Source of the DNA: Diphasiastrum complanatum
Lineage: Eukaryota > Streptophyta > Lycopodiopsida > Lycopodiales > Lycopodiaceae
NCBI GenBank assembly: GCA_029204225.1
Contig: CM055110.1
Location: 17,422,004 to 17,486,003 of the forward strand
Length of the DNA stretch: 64,000 nt
Direction of reading: 5' to 3'
Shown: positions 58,601 to 64,000 of the stretch, one piece after another
How positions within the stretch are numbered: the stretch's first letter is position 1
Layout of the letters: each line of letters begins with the position of its first letter
Position numbers and translations under genes: made by a program
The notes under the pieces: model-generated
What the model saw: only the letters and a program-made list of their open reading frames with translations
Databases searched by the model: none
What the model was told of the DNA's origin: nothing

Positions 58601-60435
58601 CAGGAGTTATTTCACCGGAGGTGGTCAGTACTATTGGTGTCAAACAGGGATGTCCACTCTCTACTACACTTTTTGGTCTTTACATTGACGAGCTAGAGCA
58701 TGTTATACAGAGTGATGGAGGGGAGGGTTGTACATTGGGCGACCTCATTATTGCTATTCTCCTTTATGCTGATGATGTGGTTTTGCTTTCACGGACGAGA
58801 GAGGGCTTGCAGCGACACTTAGATGCTCTTCTTTCTTTCTGCACACGGTGGGGTTTGTCGGTGAATGTGGCCAAAACTAAGGTTATGGTGTTCAACACCT
58901 CTAGGTCTTTCATGATGCGGCAGGAGCTTCTATGGGATGGTCATCCCCTAGAGGTTGTTGATTCCTATACATATCTAGGAGTACTATTCTCGGGGCCTAC
59001 GTTTAGCATGAGACACGCAGCTATTTCACGGGTACGGAAGGGCTATGCCTCACTGATAGATTTGGAGAGACTATGTTTCCGCTCACACATCAGAGATGCG
59101 ACTAGTAAGTGTCGGCTCTTTGACACTATGGTTGTGCCCTCAGCTATGTATGCTTCCGAGACATGGAGTACGGGTCTGACAGCTACTGATTGGGCATATA
59201 TCTCCCGGCTCCAGATTCGTTTGCTCTCACGGATGATACGGGCTAAGCCCTCAGTACCACACCAGATTATCTTGGCGGAGTTCGCGGTCCCCCCCATTCA
59301 GATTGAGGCCTTATTCCATATTGTGACATTCATACAGAGGGTAGAGGATCTTCAGGACGGGGGTACACATTATGTAGTTGCAGCTTTATCTTCATCCCGG
59401 CGCCTACACTCAGAGGGACACCTTTTCTCATGGTACTCCCAGGCTTGCCGTCTCCTCTCCACATTGGGTATCCAAATTAGTGATCTACCTGCGGGCACCC
59501 ACCAGTACATCAGAGGCCTCCTTTACAGATCATATCTTCATACCACTTGGCAAGGCCCATTGGGGACCAAGAGTGAATTTTATCGTACACACTTTCTATC
59601 TCTTGATCCGGCTGGCTGCCCCATAGTATCTGGTTATTTGCTGAGGAGTATATCACATAGTCTGCGGATAGCGATGGGTCAGTTTCGGGTTTCTTCACAT
59701 CAGCTGGCTATCGAGACTGGCAGATACAGTGGCACCCCACGAGAGGACCGGCTCTGTAGTATGTGTGTTATGCATGAGACTGAGGACGAGTCACATTTCC
59801 TCTTCAGATGTCCAGCCTACTATGAGATACGGGGGCGGTACTACTACTTGTTCAGAGAGCACCCAGTTACACTTTCTACCTTGATATCTTATGAGGACCC
59901 TAGATGTGTCGCACTTATGATCCGAGAGATGTCAGACCTGAGGAGGAGGAGACTAGATGGTACACATTTCCTGACACAGCTGAGCATTGATGAGTGCATA
60001 TCCCGTCGGAGACAGAGATCCGAGGTACCCATAGGCAGCGACTCAGATGGAGAGGCCGAGATTCCCGACTCCTTTGTACACCGGCATCATAGACCATGTC
60101 GACAGCCAGAGAGACAATCAGTTATTAGATCGCAGCCCAGAGCACCACGGCAGCAGAGACGACACCGACGGCCTATCCGGCGACAGAGGTCCAGGGCACA
60201 TCTAATCACACCCTCACAGCATACCATCCACCAATTCTTTCATGCTGATGGGCATCGTGATATATGATTCCAGGCTATTGGATCCTGACTGGGCCAGCTG
60301 TCTTTATGCATTGTATGCAGTTATTTAGTTTTTATAGATGATTGAGCTTTAAGCTCCTATGTGCACACTTGACATGTACCTTTTCTTAGTCCTATGTACC
60401 TTAGGGTATTCAAGGACATTAATAAAATCTTTCTT

Positions 60436-60492
<57 letters not shown>

Positions 60493-63400
60493 GTGTGTGT
60501 GCGTGCGTGCGTGTGGGTGTGGGTGTGGGTGTGTGTGTGTGTGTGTCATAGATGCTCCACATCCTGGAATGCGCAGATTGTGATCTGGAATGTGCCAGTT
60601 TTTTTCTTTTTGGCTTTTTATTTTCAAAGAGTTTTTAATGGTAATTCAATGTTTTTTATTGGTTTTTCTATTTTCAGGTCAACAAAAAAAAAATTAAATG
60701 CATTTCAAACAGCGTTCCCATCTTTGGAACATGGATGCAGCAGACCACAATCCGCTGCATCCATGATATATGTATAGATATATAAATAGATAGATAGTCT
60801 CAAAAGATATGAGCATTCTCCATTCTACCATTACAATAAGAAGAATGTTCTCGAAGTGATATACTTCTAGACATTTCTCTGAAATCCACACAAACATGAT
60901 ATATCGGTTAAAGCCATTTTCAAAGCGACAAACCTTACTTGAAACAGAACTAAAGCTTGTTTCAGTCGATATCCAGCAATACCAGGAGCTAACGTGGATG
61001 CTCTCTCATATGCTGCCAATGCAGCAGGATAGTCCTTTACATGAACATCCACATTACCCAGATTGTACCATGCAGCATACTCCTGTTGCACACAGGTAGC
61101 AGGTGCTCAATAGCAAAAAATTGCAATCCCAACTTCAAAGATTATCTTTCTTCAAATTGATATATAATGAACATTGAAAGGTCAATATCATGGATTCAAA
61201 GGACATACATCTGGATCATTTAAAATTGCTGATTTGCAATCAGAAATTGCTTCCTGATATCGCCCAAGTGCCTAGCAAGACAGAATATAAGCTTCTAGAT
61301 TAGCAGCCACTAGGGAAATCATGAATGCTTCACTTTCACTAGAAGATTTCTTGCAACAGGATTAGACTTCTTATTTGAGATTGTCCATTTAGAGGAAGTA
61401 GAAGAAACTCATCATCAAGTCCTTCAGGAGCTAAGGATTGTAATATTACTACCCATTTCTTGAAAAGAATTGTAGATGAAGCTCTATGTCTGTTTCAAAA
61501 ATCTTAATTTGTATACATAGTAAATGTCACTGGTGCATTGTAATACAATCATCGAGCATTGGAGTCACAAACAATGAGACTCAAAACAAAGGACTCTTTC
61601 TTACAAAATACCTTCCAAAGAGCCCACAGAGAAACAACCTGAAAATTCTTACTTTGTAAAAACGTCAACATAATTACAATGAAAAATTTAATCAAACAAG
61701 GAGTGTAATAGGCTTTAGATTAAAATTTTCTATGAATCTTTCATACATATGGCATATAGTTGCAGCCATGATTCGCGAATTGCCAAAAAAAAAAATTGAA
61801 ACGTTTTTTTTTTTTGCTCAAAAAATCCCCCATACAGTATTGGCACCCTCTATGTAGTTAAAAACTGCAAAAAAGAATTGTATAGGGCCACAAAATATAA
61901 ACCCTAAACTCAAAAAAAGGCACAAAAGGTTTAAGGCCAATTTACACCTTTTTTTGAGTTTAGGGTTTATATTTTGTGACCCTATACAATTATTTTTTGC
62001 AGTTTTTAACTACATAGAGTACCGGTACCAATACTGTATGGGGGATTTTTTGAGGGAAAAAAAAATTGCGAATCATGATACCAGCGAACCTCAATTCGCT
62101 GCAACTATGATATGGCATAAGCTTCTTGTACTGCAACCAAGATGTCTTCCTTCCAAAAAGTTTTCCTAGAGGTGCCAGATTAGGTTTTCAACCCAAGGAA
62201 GCCTTTTTTCACTAGATTAGAATTCAATTATAAGACTCAAAGTCTCAAAGATGATTTGCCAAAATAAAGCATCTCATACTCGAGAGAAAAAAGCATCTCT
62301 TACTTTCATATAGTCATTGGTCACTCGGCACAGACACCTCACTTTTTCACAAGATTTCAGAGGACACAATCATGTTTGAGGAGAGAGGACACATCCTATT
62401 TTTGCGTAATTTCAATTCTAGAGCTGCAAACAAATATGTTCCACTCCATGATACTGATGGCAATCCTCTATGCCTACAAGCCTTAGATGCTGTTCTTTGA
62501 ATATACTTGTGGTTGAGTTTTAGTGTAGTTTCTACTTTTCTTCTCTTTTTTAGTAATGAAGTCACTTCCATTGTAAATATCATCAATTGTGCATAAGCCT
62601 CTACTTTTCTTGATTGTTTCAATGCGGTTGATCTATGTGAAGCTTCCCAAGTAGCTCCTTATTGGTATGAAGTATGCACCCTATGCCATTCAGAGACACC
62701 TAGATACACTGCATGCGTTTGGTAGAGTTTGGAACCTCGAAGTCAATATCAACACGATCAAAATCATGGTCCTCAACACTACCAGATCATTTTCAATGAG
62801 ACAGACCTTTACTCTAGATAGTCTGTGAGTGAAAATTGTCCACTTACACATATGTGGGGTCATTTTCACAGGCCCTATTTTCAATGAAACTAGCGACTAT
62901 GGGGCACCTTGGGGAAGGGCAAGACTTCCTTGGACAACATGGAGAGACTATGCTTCTGCAAACATGTTAGGGATGCTGAGAGCAAATGCCACCCTTTTGA
63001 TACTTTGGTTATTCTGACAGCTATGCATGCGTGCAACATTATCACACTTTTAGACTAGGCTAGCATCTCTCACCTCCAAATCAACATGTTGTCACAATTT
63101 GTGGCAAACCTTCAATCCCAAGACCCACATCAAATTATTTTAGCGGAGTGTGTGATGCCACCCATTGAAGCAAAGGCTATTTCTAGAGTGATCACCTATC
63201 TTCGAAGGATCAAGGAGTTTGGAGACACGAGCAAATACCCCTTCATAGCAGTGACATCTTCTCAGAGACTTCATGAGGGACATCAGTACTCACAGGCCAT
63301 ACAAGTACTAGACTCATACGGCATCTCTATATCACATATCCAAGAAGATACACACGCCTACATCATTGCCATGTGACTGATCTTAAACTTGGAGGATAGA

Positions 63401-64000
63401 CTCATTCGTCTAAATATGGACAAGGCTGAATCTGGGAGGGGAGGAGAGGTTGCATGCTGGCCTCCTGTGGCATGGTCCTAGAGGCCAGTCTCTTTAAGAA
63501 CTCCCATTGGTGTACCATCTTGAAGTTGATTCTTGTAAAGTTGAGTGTTACTCTCAATTCATCTTCAGCTAAAGATGTACTTGAATGCACATTGCAGCCC
63601 GCTCAGCCCACTCAGCACTCGTCACTTTAGAGTCGAGCATCACCTACAGCCTCAGCCTGCTTCATGAGTAATTGTTCTTCCTAGAAAAGTGCGAATTGAC
63701 ATCAATTCTTCTGAAACCATATGTAGGTTGCTTTGGAAAGAGTCTAGATTTACGTTCACGCCTCCAAATTTTTAAGCAGATCGTAGGTCAAGTTCTAAAT
63801 TTTCCAAGGGTATAGTTTCCCACAAGTAACCACCCCGACCCTCAGTTCAAATGGAATGTGAAACAAATAGAAGACCTAGGTAAATAAACAAAAAAGGTTT
63901 CCCTTCAAAAAAAGAAATTTTGCTAACTGGATGCACACGTGCAGACGACTCTACTTACTTGAGCAGTGCTAGCATTTTTTGGCAAGTTGCAAACGGTATC
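33963..64000 (-). CDS. TPR-repeat protein, probably plastid (5' part beyond the window)
   Basis: Five coding exons on the minus strand join in phase: 64000-63959 (partial), 61271-61209, 61082-60939, 34312-34137 and 34038-33963, which ends in TAA. Every junction has GT..AG (donors GTAAGT, GTATGT, GTAAGG, GTGAGC; acceptors TAG or CAG). Three introns are phase 0 and the last is phase 2. The protein reads TPR helices ([16 protein letters not shown], then [18 protein letters not shown] with [14 protein letters not shown]), then [28 protein letters not shown], and a C-terminus with [17 protein letters not shown]. The [18 protein letters not shown] and WPPA landmarks are those I associate with the plant 'chloroplast lumen common family' TPR proteins. 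The N-terminus with any transit peptide lies outside. TPR proteins act as interaction scaffolds; the partner is unknown. Confidence 0.88.
34137..34312 (-). CDS. TPR gene penultimate exon
   Basis: Starts [10 protein letters not shown] after acceptor TTTGCAG and ends in DIR with a phase-2 donor CG|GTGAGC. It encodes one and a half helical repeats, including [18 protein letters not shown]. The acceptor belongs to the intron of about 26.6 kb. Confidence 0.92.
34320..35470. other. Intron sequence, nothing recognised
   Basis: Ordinary AT-rich intronic sequence; no frames, repeats or transposon signatures were found. Confidence 0.5.
35475..35526. repeat. (GA)n microsatellite
   Basis: About 26 uninterrupted GA units on the plus strand, equal to (CT)n on the minus strand. 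It is an unoccupied example of the sequence next to which the LINE copies sit. Confidence 0.98.
35690..35920. repeat. Degenerate repeats of about 20 bp (CAGTTCAGTA...)
   Basis: Words such as TTCAGTAGGGTTTTTTA, TTCAGTACGATTTTTTG and TTCAATATGAT recur with roughly 20-bp spacing through this AT-rich block, fading to the right. Probably a decayed microsatellite or minisatellite. Confidence 0.45.
36108..36985 (-). pseudogene. hAT-type transposase relic (DUF659 region)
   Basis: On the minus strand a frame at 36907-about 36505 carries [35 protein letters not shown] and [11 protein letters not shown], the pattern that precedes the DUF659 core of plant hAT transposases. The expected continuation is found about 285 bp away at 36221-36108: [16 protein letters not shown], then a one-base shift into [11 protein letters not shown]. 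The gap (36222-36504) is either an intron or an insertion. The Arg/Gly-rich N-terminus resembles the linker before this domain. Zinc finger, catalytic core and dimerisation domain are missing, so it is a fragment. Confidence 0.68.
37000..38097. other. AT-rich intron sequence
   Basis: No coding or transposon similarity found. A TATA-type dinucleotide-rich stretch lies at about 37860-37925. Confidence 0.5.
38120..38924 (+). pseudogene. LINE-A ORF1 C-terminus fused in frame to endonuclease
   Basis: One uninterrupted frame runs from the ORF1 C-terminal domain ([41 protein letters not shown]) through a Gly/Pro-rich linker ([13 protein letters not shown]) into the endonuclease start ([33 protein letters not shown]). 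The stop at 38657 is followed by further endonuclease sequence ([21 protein letters not shown]) up to the Gypsy-A insertion. Compared with LINE-D, the conserved Asp of GDFNAR reads Asn here. The missing stop between the two parts is notable. Confidence 0.85.
38925..39277 (-). repeat. Gypsy-A LTR (3')
   Basis: Runs from TGTAATAGATCC to CTCGTAACA on the plus strand, about 98% identical to 44942-45299 by eye. The inner edge meets the polypurine tract. Confidence 0.96.
39278..39290 (-). other. Gypsy-A polypurine tract
   Basis: On the minus strand this reads AAGGGGGAGAG immediately before the LTR's TG, the usual primer for plus-strand DNA synthesis. Confidence 0.85.
39291..42850 (-). pseudogene. 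Gypsy-A pol: protease, RT, RNase H, integrase, chromodomain
   Basis: Minus strand. Protease [11 protein letters not shown] lies near 42765; RT (42253-41339) has [30 protein letters not shown] and the catalytic FLDD box near 41720. RNase H (41294-40800) has [14 protein letters not shown]. The integrase zinc region (H...H...[10 protein letters not shown]) and catalytic strand segments ([40 protein letters not shown]) lie at 40550-39784. The C-terminal chromodomain ([10 protein letters not shown]..., [15 protein letters not shown]) is near 39460-39350. Chromodomains of this group guide integration to particular chromatin. A two-base loss near 42600 and stops at about 42300 and 42283 break the frame; the integrase start is also interrupted near 40500. 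Confidence 0.92.
42851..44072 (-). pseudogene. Gypsy-A gag
   Basis: Starts at ATG 44072 ([18 protein letters not shown]). A Glu-rich coiled N-terminus is followed by a retrotransposon gag domain ([41 protein letters not shown]). Stops at about 43384, 43305 and 43205 correspond to sense codons in Gypsy-B; the first and third are C-to-T changes on the coding strand. A CCHC zinc knuckle ([14 protein letters not shown]) lies at about 43042-43000. Confidence 0.9.
44928..44940 (-). other. Gypsy-A primer-binding site
   Basis: The minus strand reads TGGTATTAGAGCC one base inside the 5' LTR, one change from the initiator-tRNA-Met primer site. Confidence 0.88.
44942..45299 (-). repeat. Gypsy-A LTR (5')
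   Basis: 358 bp, followed outward by the ATGAC target duplication and resumption of LINE-A. Confidence 0.96.
45305..48336 (+). pseudogene. LINE-A endonuclease end, RT and C-terminus
   Basis: After the Gypsy-A duplication the endonuclease resumes ([25 protein letters not shown]). A frameshift near 45550 leads to [10 protein letters not shown], the catalytic SDH motif. RT follows: [29 protein letters not shown] (motif A), a frameshift at 46785, [17 protein letters not shown] and the YADD box ([10 protein letters not shown], about 46905). Further breaks occur at 47200 and 47775. The cysteine-histidine element is near 47885-47955. The tail contains QLQITSFF (48104-48127), matching the PCNA-binding consensus, then Arg-rich and Asp/Glu-rich segments. 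No intact frame remains. Confidence 0.88.
48535..48568 (+). other. LINE-A 3' hairpin and conserved tail motif
   Basis: ATGCC-TTTT-GGCAT forms a 5-bp stem. It is followed by AAAAGACATTAATAAAGC and then the pyrimidine tail. Equivalent hairpins with different bases occur at the other family ends. Confidence 0.75.
48569..48614. repeat. (TTTC)n(CT)n tract between LINE-A and LINE-B
   Basis: The tail of LINE-A and at the same time the 5' boundary of LINE-B. Confidence 0.95.
48646..49480 (+). pseudogene. LINE-B leader / ORF1 N-terminal region
   Basis: A very C-rich, Pro/Ser-coding stretch with an 18-C run (48860-48877) and imperfect coding repeats ([22 protein letters not shown]). It ends in [12 protein letters not shown]...[16 protein letters not shown]. 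It corresponds in position to the leader before the coiled coil of LINE-D. Which frame is translated is uncertain because homopolymers shift it. Function as an RNA-binding or promoter region is not shown. Confidence 0.45.
49495..50056 (+). pseudogene. LINE-B reverse transcriptase segment
   Basis: Motif A ([15 protein letters not shown], in one frame) is followed, after a stop near 49608, by [31 protein letters not shown] (about 49797-49830), [18 protein letters not shown] and [18 protein letters not shown]. It is cut at 50056 by Gypsy-B. The strongest RT motifs are intact, but the deletion upstream removed the endonuclease. Confidence 0.9.
50057..50410 (+). repeat. Gypsy-B 5' LTR
   Basis: Starts TGTTACGAGCTCG and ends GATCTATTACG, where Gypsy-A has TTACA. 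It is the reverse-complement counterpart of the Gypsy-A LTRs. Confidence 0.93.
50412..50424 (+). other. Gypsy-B primer-binding site
   Basis: TGGTATCAAAGCC, one base after the LTR. It matches initiator tRNA-Met with one change. Confidence 0.85.
51138..53302 (+). pseudogene. Gypsy-B gag-protease-RT frame (start codon lost)
   Basis: An uninterrupted frame of about 720 codons starts at [14 protein letters not shown]. The codon where Gypsy-A has ATG is GTG here (51135-51137), so the normal start is lost; no ATG precedes it in frame nearby. It encodes the gag domain ([25 protein letters not shown]), zinc knuckle [14 protein letters not shown] (about 52168-52210), protease [11 protein letters not shown] (about 52437) and the first half of RT up to SKIDLRS. 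It shows that gag and pol are one frame in this family. The catalytic RT box is missing. Confidence 0.92.
53303..54300 (+). pseudogene. LINE-B C-terminal part
   Basis: Resumes in the RT thumb region ([33 protein letters not shown]) and continues through [24 protein letters not shown] and [12 protein letters not shown], a C-x2-C...H-x4-C motif at about 53880-53950. A stop follows at 53956. Further on, TAG-P-L-ITSFF (54111-54134) matches the QxxIxxFF motif of LINE-A if the TAG is a mutated CAG. It is followed by an acidic stretch ([10 protein letters not shown]). Confidence 0.85.
54569..54601 (+). other. LINE-B 3' hairpin and tail motif
   Basis: TGCC-TTTT-GTCA has one mismatch in the stem. It is followed by AAAAGACATTAATAAAGC. 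Confidence 0.6.
54602..54633. repeat. (TTTC)n(CT)n tail of LINE-B
   Basis: A pyrimidine tail directly after AATAAAGC; non-LINE sequence follows. Confidence 0.95.
54634..55196. other. Spacer with a 47-50-bp tandem duplication
   Basis: GGGCCCATTTGATTCAATCG... and GGGCCCATTCGATTCACTCG..., each ending GTGGAGACAC, lie in tandem at about 54687-54786. The remainder is AT-rich with no frame. It is the pre-existing intron sequence between two LINE insertion clusters. Confidence 0.6.
55197..55250. repeat. (CT)n microsatellite upstream of element C
   Basis: About 26 CT units ending exactly where element C begins. Confidence 0.97.
55251..55569 (+). mobile_element. Element C: short element with the LINE tail
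   Basis: About 320 bp between two CT tracts. It starts with two tandem copies of a 27-bp unit (CTGTACACTCCACTCAGCGG...). Next is a diverged duplication of CCTGGCCCGGGTTGTGGGC at about 55348-55420. It ends with the LINE-family 3' end: a GCACC-CACG-GGTGC hairpin (55536-55549), AAAAGACGTTAATAAAGC and a CT tail. No coding sequence. It is either a severely reduced LINE or a non-autonomous hitchhiker using the LINE's 3' end. Confidence 0.65.
55570..55597. repeat. (CT)n tract between element C and LINE-D
   Basis: The tail of element C; LINE-D begins within or directly after it (GCTCTCGCGATGG). Confidence 0.93.
55868..56620 (+). CDS. LINE-D ORF1 protein (coiled coil plus L1 ORF1p-like C-terminus)
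   Basis: 250 residues as read from ATG 55868. Residues 30-105 have heptad-like character ([34 protein letters not shown]), predicting a coiled coil as in L1 ORF1 proteins. The C-terminal half ([57 protein letters not shown]) has the layout of the L1 ORF1p RNA-binding/C-terminal domain (DDLT...RR...G). It would bind the LINE RNA as a trimer. It ends in TAG at 56618 and is in the same frame as ORF2; the equivalent region of LINE-A has no stop. True start uncertain. Confidence 0.72.
   Translation: MVLLPPPIILSHSLKKPTLLRKHQYLLSCMEQITLESSYLRMEMGQLRTTIQAIAIEKQTMMARIISLEETLSRKEEPPSTTKIQELEERIKQHKAETKTWASLFKEDTKEGTHTFNSIISATISEEGMRKYKSLNVRVRGIEDTKAPVTKASSFLTDTLSHHHNGMEKAWRTKRDPTTLIIRFTGIEERQAVLRLRARLRGTLVFMDDDLTPMQVAKRRKVFSEAKALGKKVIYRDGKARYIDPQKSEA
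56621..58510 (+). pseudogene. LINE-D ORF2, first part: endonuclease and RT N-terminus
   Basis: In frame with ORF1, after its TAG, a Gly-rich linker ([12 protein letters not shown]) leads without an ATG into an APE-type endonuclease. Catalytic motifs are [30 protein letters not shown] and [10 protein letters not shown]. These would nick target DNA for target-primed reverse transcription. A linker with Arg/Lys and zinc-poor sequence precedes [22 protein letters not shown] and [20 protein letters not shown]. At about 58480 the frame goes astray because some 22 bp, including RT motif A, are missing compared with LINE-A; the misread tail ends at 58510. Confidence 0.88.
58484..60267 (+). pseudogene. 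LINE-D ORF2, second part: RT core, C2HC motif and tail
   Basis: Resumes in the +1-shifted frame: [44 protein letters not shown] (catalytic Asp pair, about 58753-58790), [18 protein letters not shown] and [14 protein letters not shown] helical thumb region follows, then [24 protein letters not shown] with [16 protein letters not shown], a C-x2-C-x9-H-x4-C motif near 59750-59820. The last 100 residues have an acidic patch ([12 protein letters not shown]), Arg/Gln-rich sequence and QHTIHQFF (60217-60240), a PCNA-binding-box match eight residues before the stop. Uninterrupted for 590 codons, so decay is slight. Confidence 0.9.
60396..60428 (+). other. LINE-D 3' hairpin and tail motif
   Basis: GTACC-TTAG-GGTAT pairs over five positions including one G-U in RNA. 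It is followed by AAGGACATTAATAAAAT and the pyrimidine tail. Confidence 0.7.
60429..60546. repeat. Compound microsatellite (TTTC)n(CT)n(GT)n
   Basis: The LINE-D tail (60429-60488) continues without a break into a GT/GC-rich tract with GTGTGG units. The GT part may be the original target or later slippage. Confidence 0.95.
60731..60764. repeat. Perfect 11-bp hairpin, 12-nt loop
   Basis: ATGGATGCAGC (60731-60741) and GCTGCATCCAT (60754-60764). The stem core TGCAGC also occurs at the ends of the fold-back at 61754-62113. It lies in the large intron about 175 bp from the exon. Confidence 0.6.
60939..61082 (-). CDS. TPR gene exon (WYNLGN repeat)
   Basis: 48 complete codons, [18 protein letters not shown]...ALVLFQ, with acceptor GCAACAG and donor GTAAGG, both phase 0. 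It encodes one full TPR motif plus the start of the next. This is the 5' border of the 26.6-kb intron. Confidence 0.93.
61209..61271 (-). CDS. TPR gene exon (21 codons)
   Basis: [21 protein letters not shown], acceptor TTGCTAG, donor GTATGT, both phase 0. It is the first helix pair of a TPR unit, completed by the next exon after a 126-bp intron. Confidence 0.92.
61272..61750. other. Intron sequence, nothing recognised
   Basis: Plain AT-rich start of the 2.7-kb intron 61272-63958. No repeat or frame supported. Confidence 0.5.
61754..62113. mobile_element. Fold-back / MITE-like element of about 360 bp
   Basis: The left half (to about 61935) and right half (from about 61945) are imperfect reverse complements nearly end to end. 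ATAGTTGCAGC at the left faces GCTGCAACTAT at the right. Inside, CCCCCATACAGTATTGG faces CCAATACTGTATGGGGG and AAATATAAACCCTAAACTC faces its complement. Non-coding. A transcript would form an almost perfect long hairpin. Confidence 0.85.
62640..63560 (+). pseudogene. Old LINE relic (RT C-terminal half)
   Basis: Plus strand. Decayed but collinear with LINE-D RT: LQRHLD-like start, [32 protein letters not shown], then [34 protein letters not shown] and [26 protein letters not shown] (63086-63376). Many stops and frameshifts make it clearly older than LINE-A, -B and -D. No pyrimidine tail or hairpin is visible. Located in the 2.7-kb intron of the TPR gene. Confidence 0.82.
63959..64000 (-). CDS. 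TPR gene exon, cut by the window edge
   Basis: Last 14 codons visible, [14 protein letters not shown], with a consensus donor CAA|GTAAGT at phase 0, consistent with joining to ALGRYQ.... The remainder of the gene, including the start, lies beyond 64000. Confidence 0.8.

Larger units (their letters stand above)
55598..60428 (+). mobile_element. LINE-D: nearly full-length LINE
   Basis: A 4.8-kb plus-strand LINE between two CT tracts, with leader, ORF1, endonuclease, RT, cysteine-histidine motif, basic tail, 3' hairpin (60396-60409) and motif AGGACATTAATAAAATC. It is the most complete copy here. One small deletion in RT and one TAG between ORF1 and ORF2 are the only obvious coding defects. The leader (55600-55860) is rich in CTG and CCC repeats, as in LINE-B. 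Confidence 0.92.
34313..60938 (-). other. 26.6-kb intron of the TPR gene
   Basis: Begins with donor GTAAGG after ...LVLFQ and ends at TTTGCAG before LQKPEE. It contains a GA microsatellite, a hAT relic, four LINE-family copies and two chromoviruses, nearly all on the strand opposite to the gene except Gypsy-A and the hAT piece. About 22 kb of its length can be assigned to transposons. Both splice sites are good, so splicing across it looks possible. Confidence 0.85.

Noticed and set aside
60867-61091. Treating the short TPR frames as independent small genes
   Set aside because: Splice sites and reading phase join them with 61271-61209 and 34312-34137 into one gene.

Overview
The window looks like nuclear DNA from a land plant with a large, transposon-packed genome. 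I see Ty1/copia and chromovirus (Ty3/gypsy with chromodomain) retrotransposons, an L1-like LINE family, a hAT transposase relic, spliceosomal introns, and one nuclear gene of a plant tetratricopeptide (TPR) family that is usually plastid-targeted. Very long introns suggest a fern, lycophyte or gymnosperm, but the sequence alone does not settle the species. Nothing bacterial (operons, ribosome-binding sites, CRISPR) is present.

Left third (1-33,960), intergenic: a graveyard of nested copia elements. Copia-1 (100-3215, minus) has both LTRs and a 5-bp target duplication, and its right LTR carries a fold-back insert. Then come a copia protease/integrase fragment (4741-5790), a direct-repeat-bounded non-autonomous unit (6216-10321), and a minus-strand copia gag whose LTR is split by Copia-3 (11885-18691, plus, complete with target duplication and itself split by a solo LTR). 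After these come a minisatellite (18881-19160), an RNase H remnant, Copia-5 (21481-25480, with an internal inversion), Copia-6 (minus), an RT/RNase H remnant, a large fold-back (31222-31742) and Copia-8.

Right half (33,963-64,000): the 3' part of one minus-strand TPR gene. Five exons join in phase: 64000-63959, 61271-61209, 61082-60939, 34312-34137 and 34038-33963 (stop). One intron is about 26.6 kb and holds nearly all the rest: a hAT fragment, a GA microsatellite, and a head-to-tail series of LINEs of one family. These are LINE-A 38098-48568, LINE-B 48615-54601, short element C 55251-55569 and LINE-D about 55598-60428. LINE-A and LINE-B were each invaded by the same chromovirus (Gypsy-A, intact with LTRs and target duplication; Gypsy-B, truncated). 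An older LINE relic and another fold-back lie in the next intron upstream.

The most interesting signal is the LINE family. Its tails share a hairpin with compensatory changes followed by a conserved motif and (TTTC)n(CT)n. Every non-truncated 5' end starts directly at a CT microsatellite, often the tail of the preceding copy. ORF1 and the endonuclease-RT lie in one frame (fused in LINE-A, split by a single TAG in LINE-D). The C-terminus carries a PCNA-binding-like motif (QxxIxxFF) in LINE-A and LINE-D, and in LINE-B in a form whose Gln codon is now TAG. Together these suggest a CT-microsatellite-targeting plant LINE lineage, which I infer from the sequence and have not verified.
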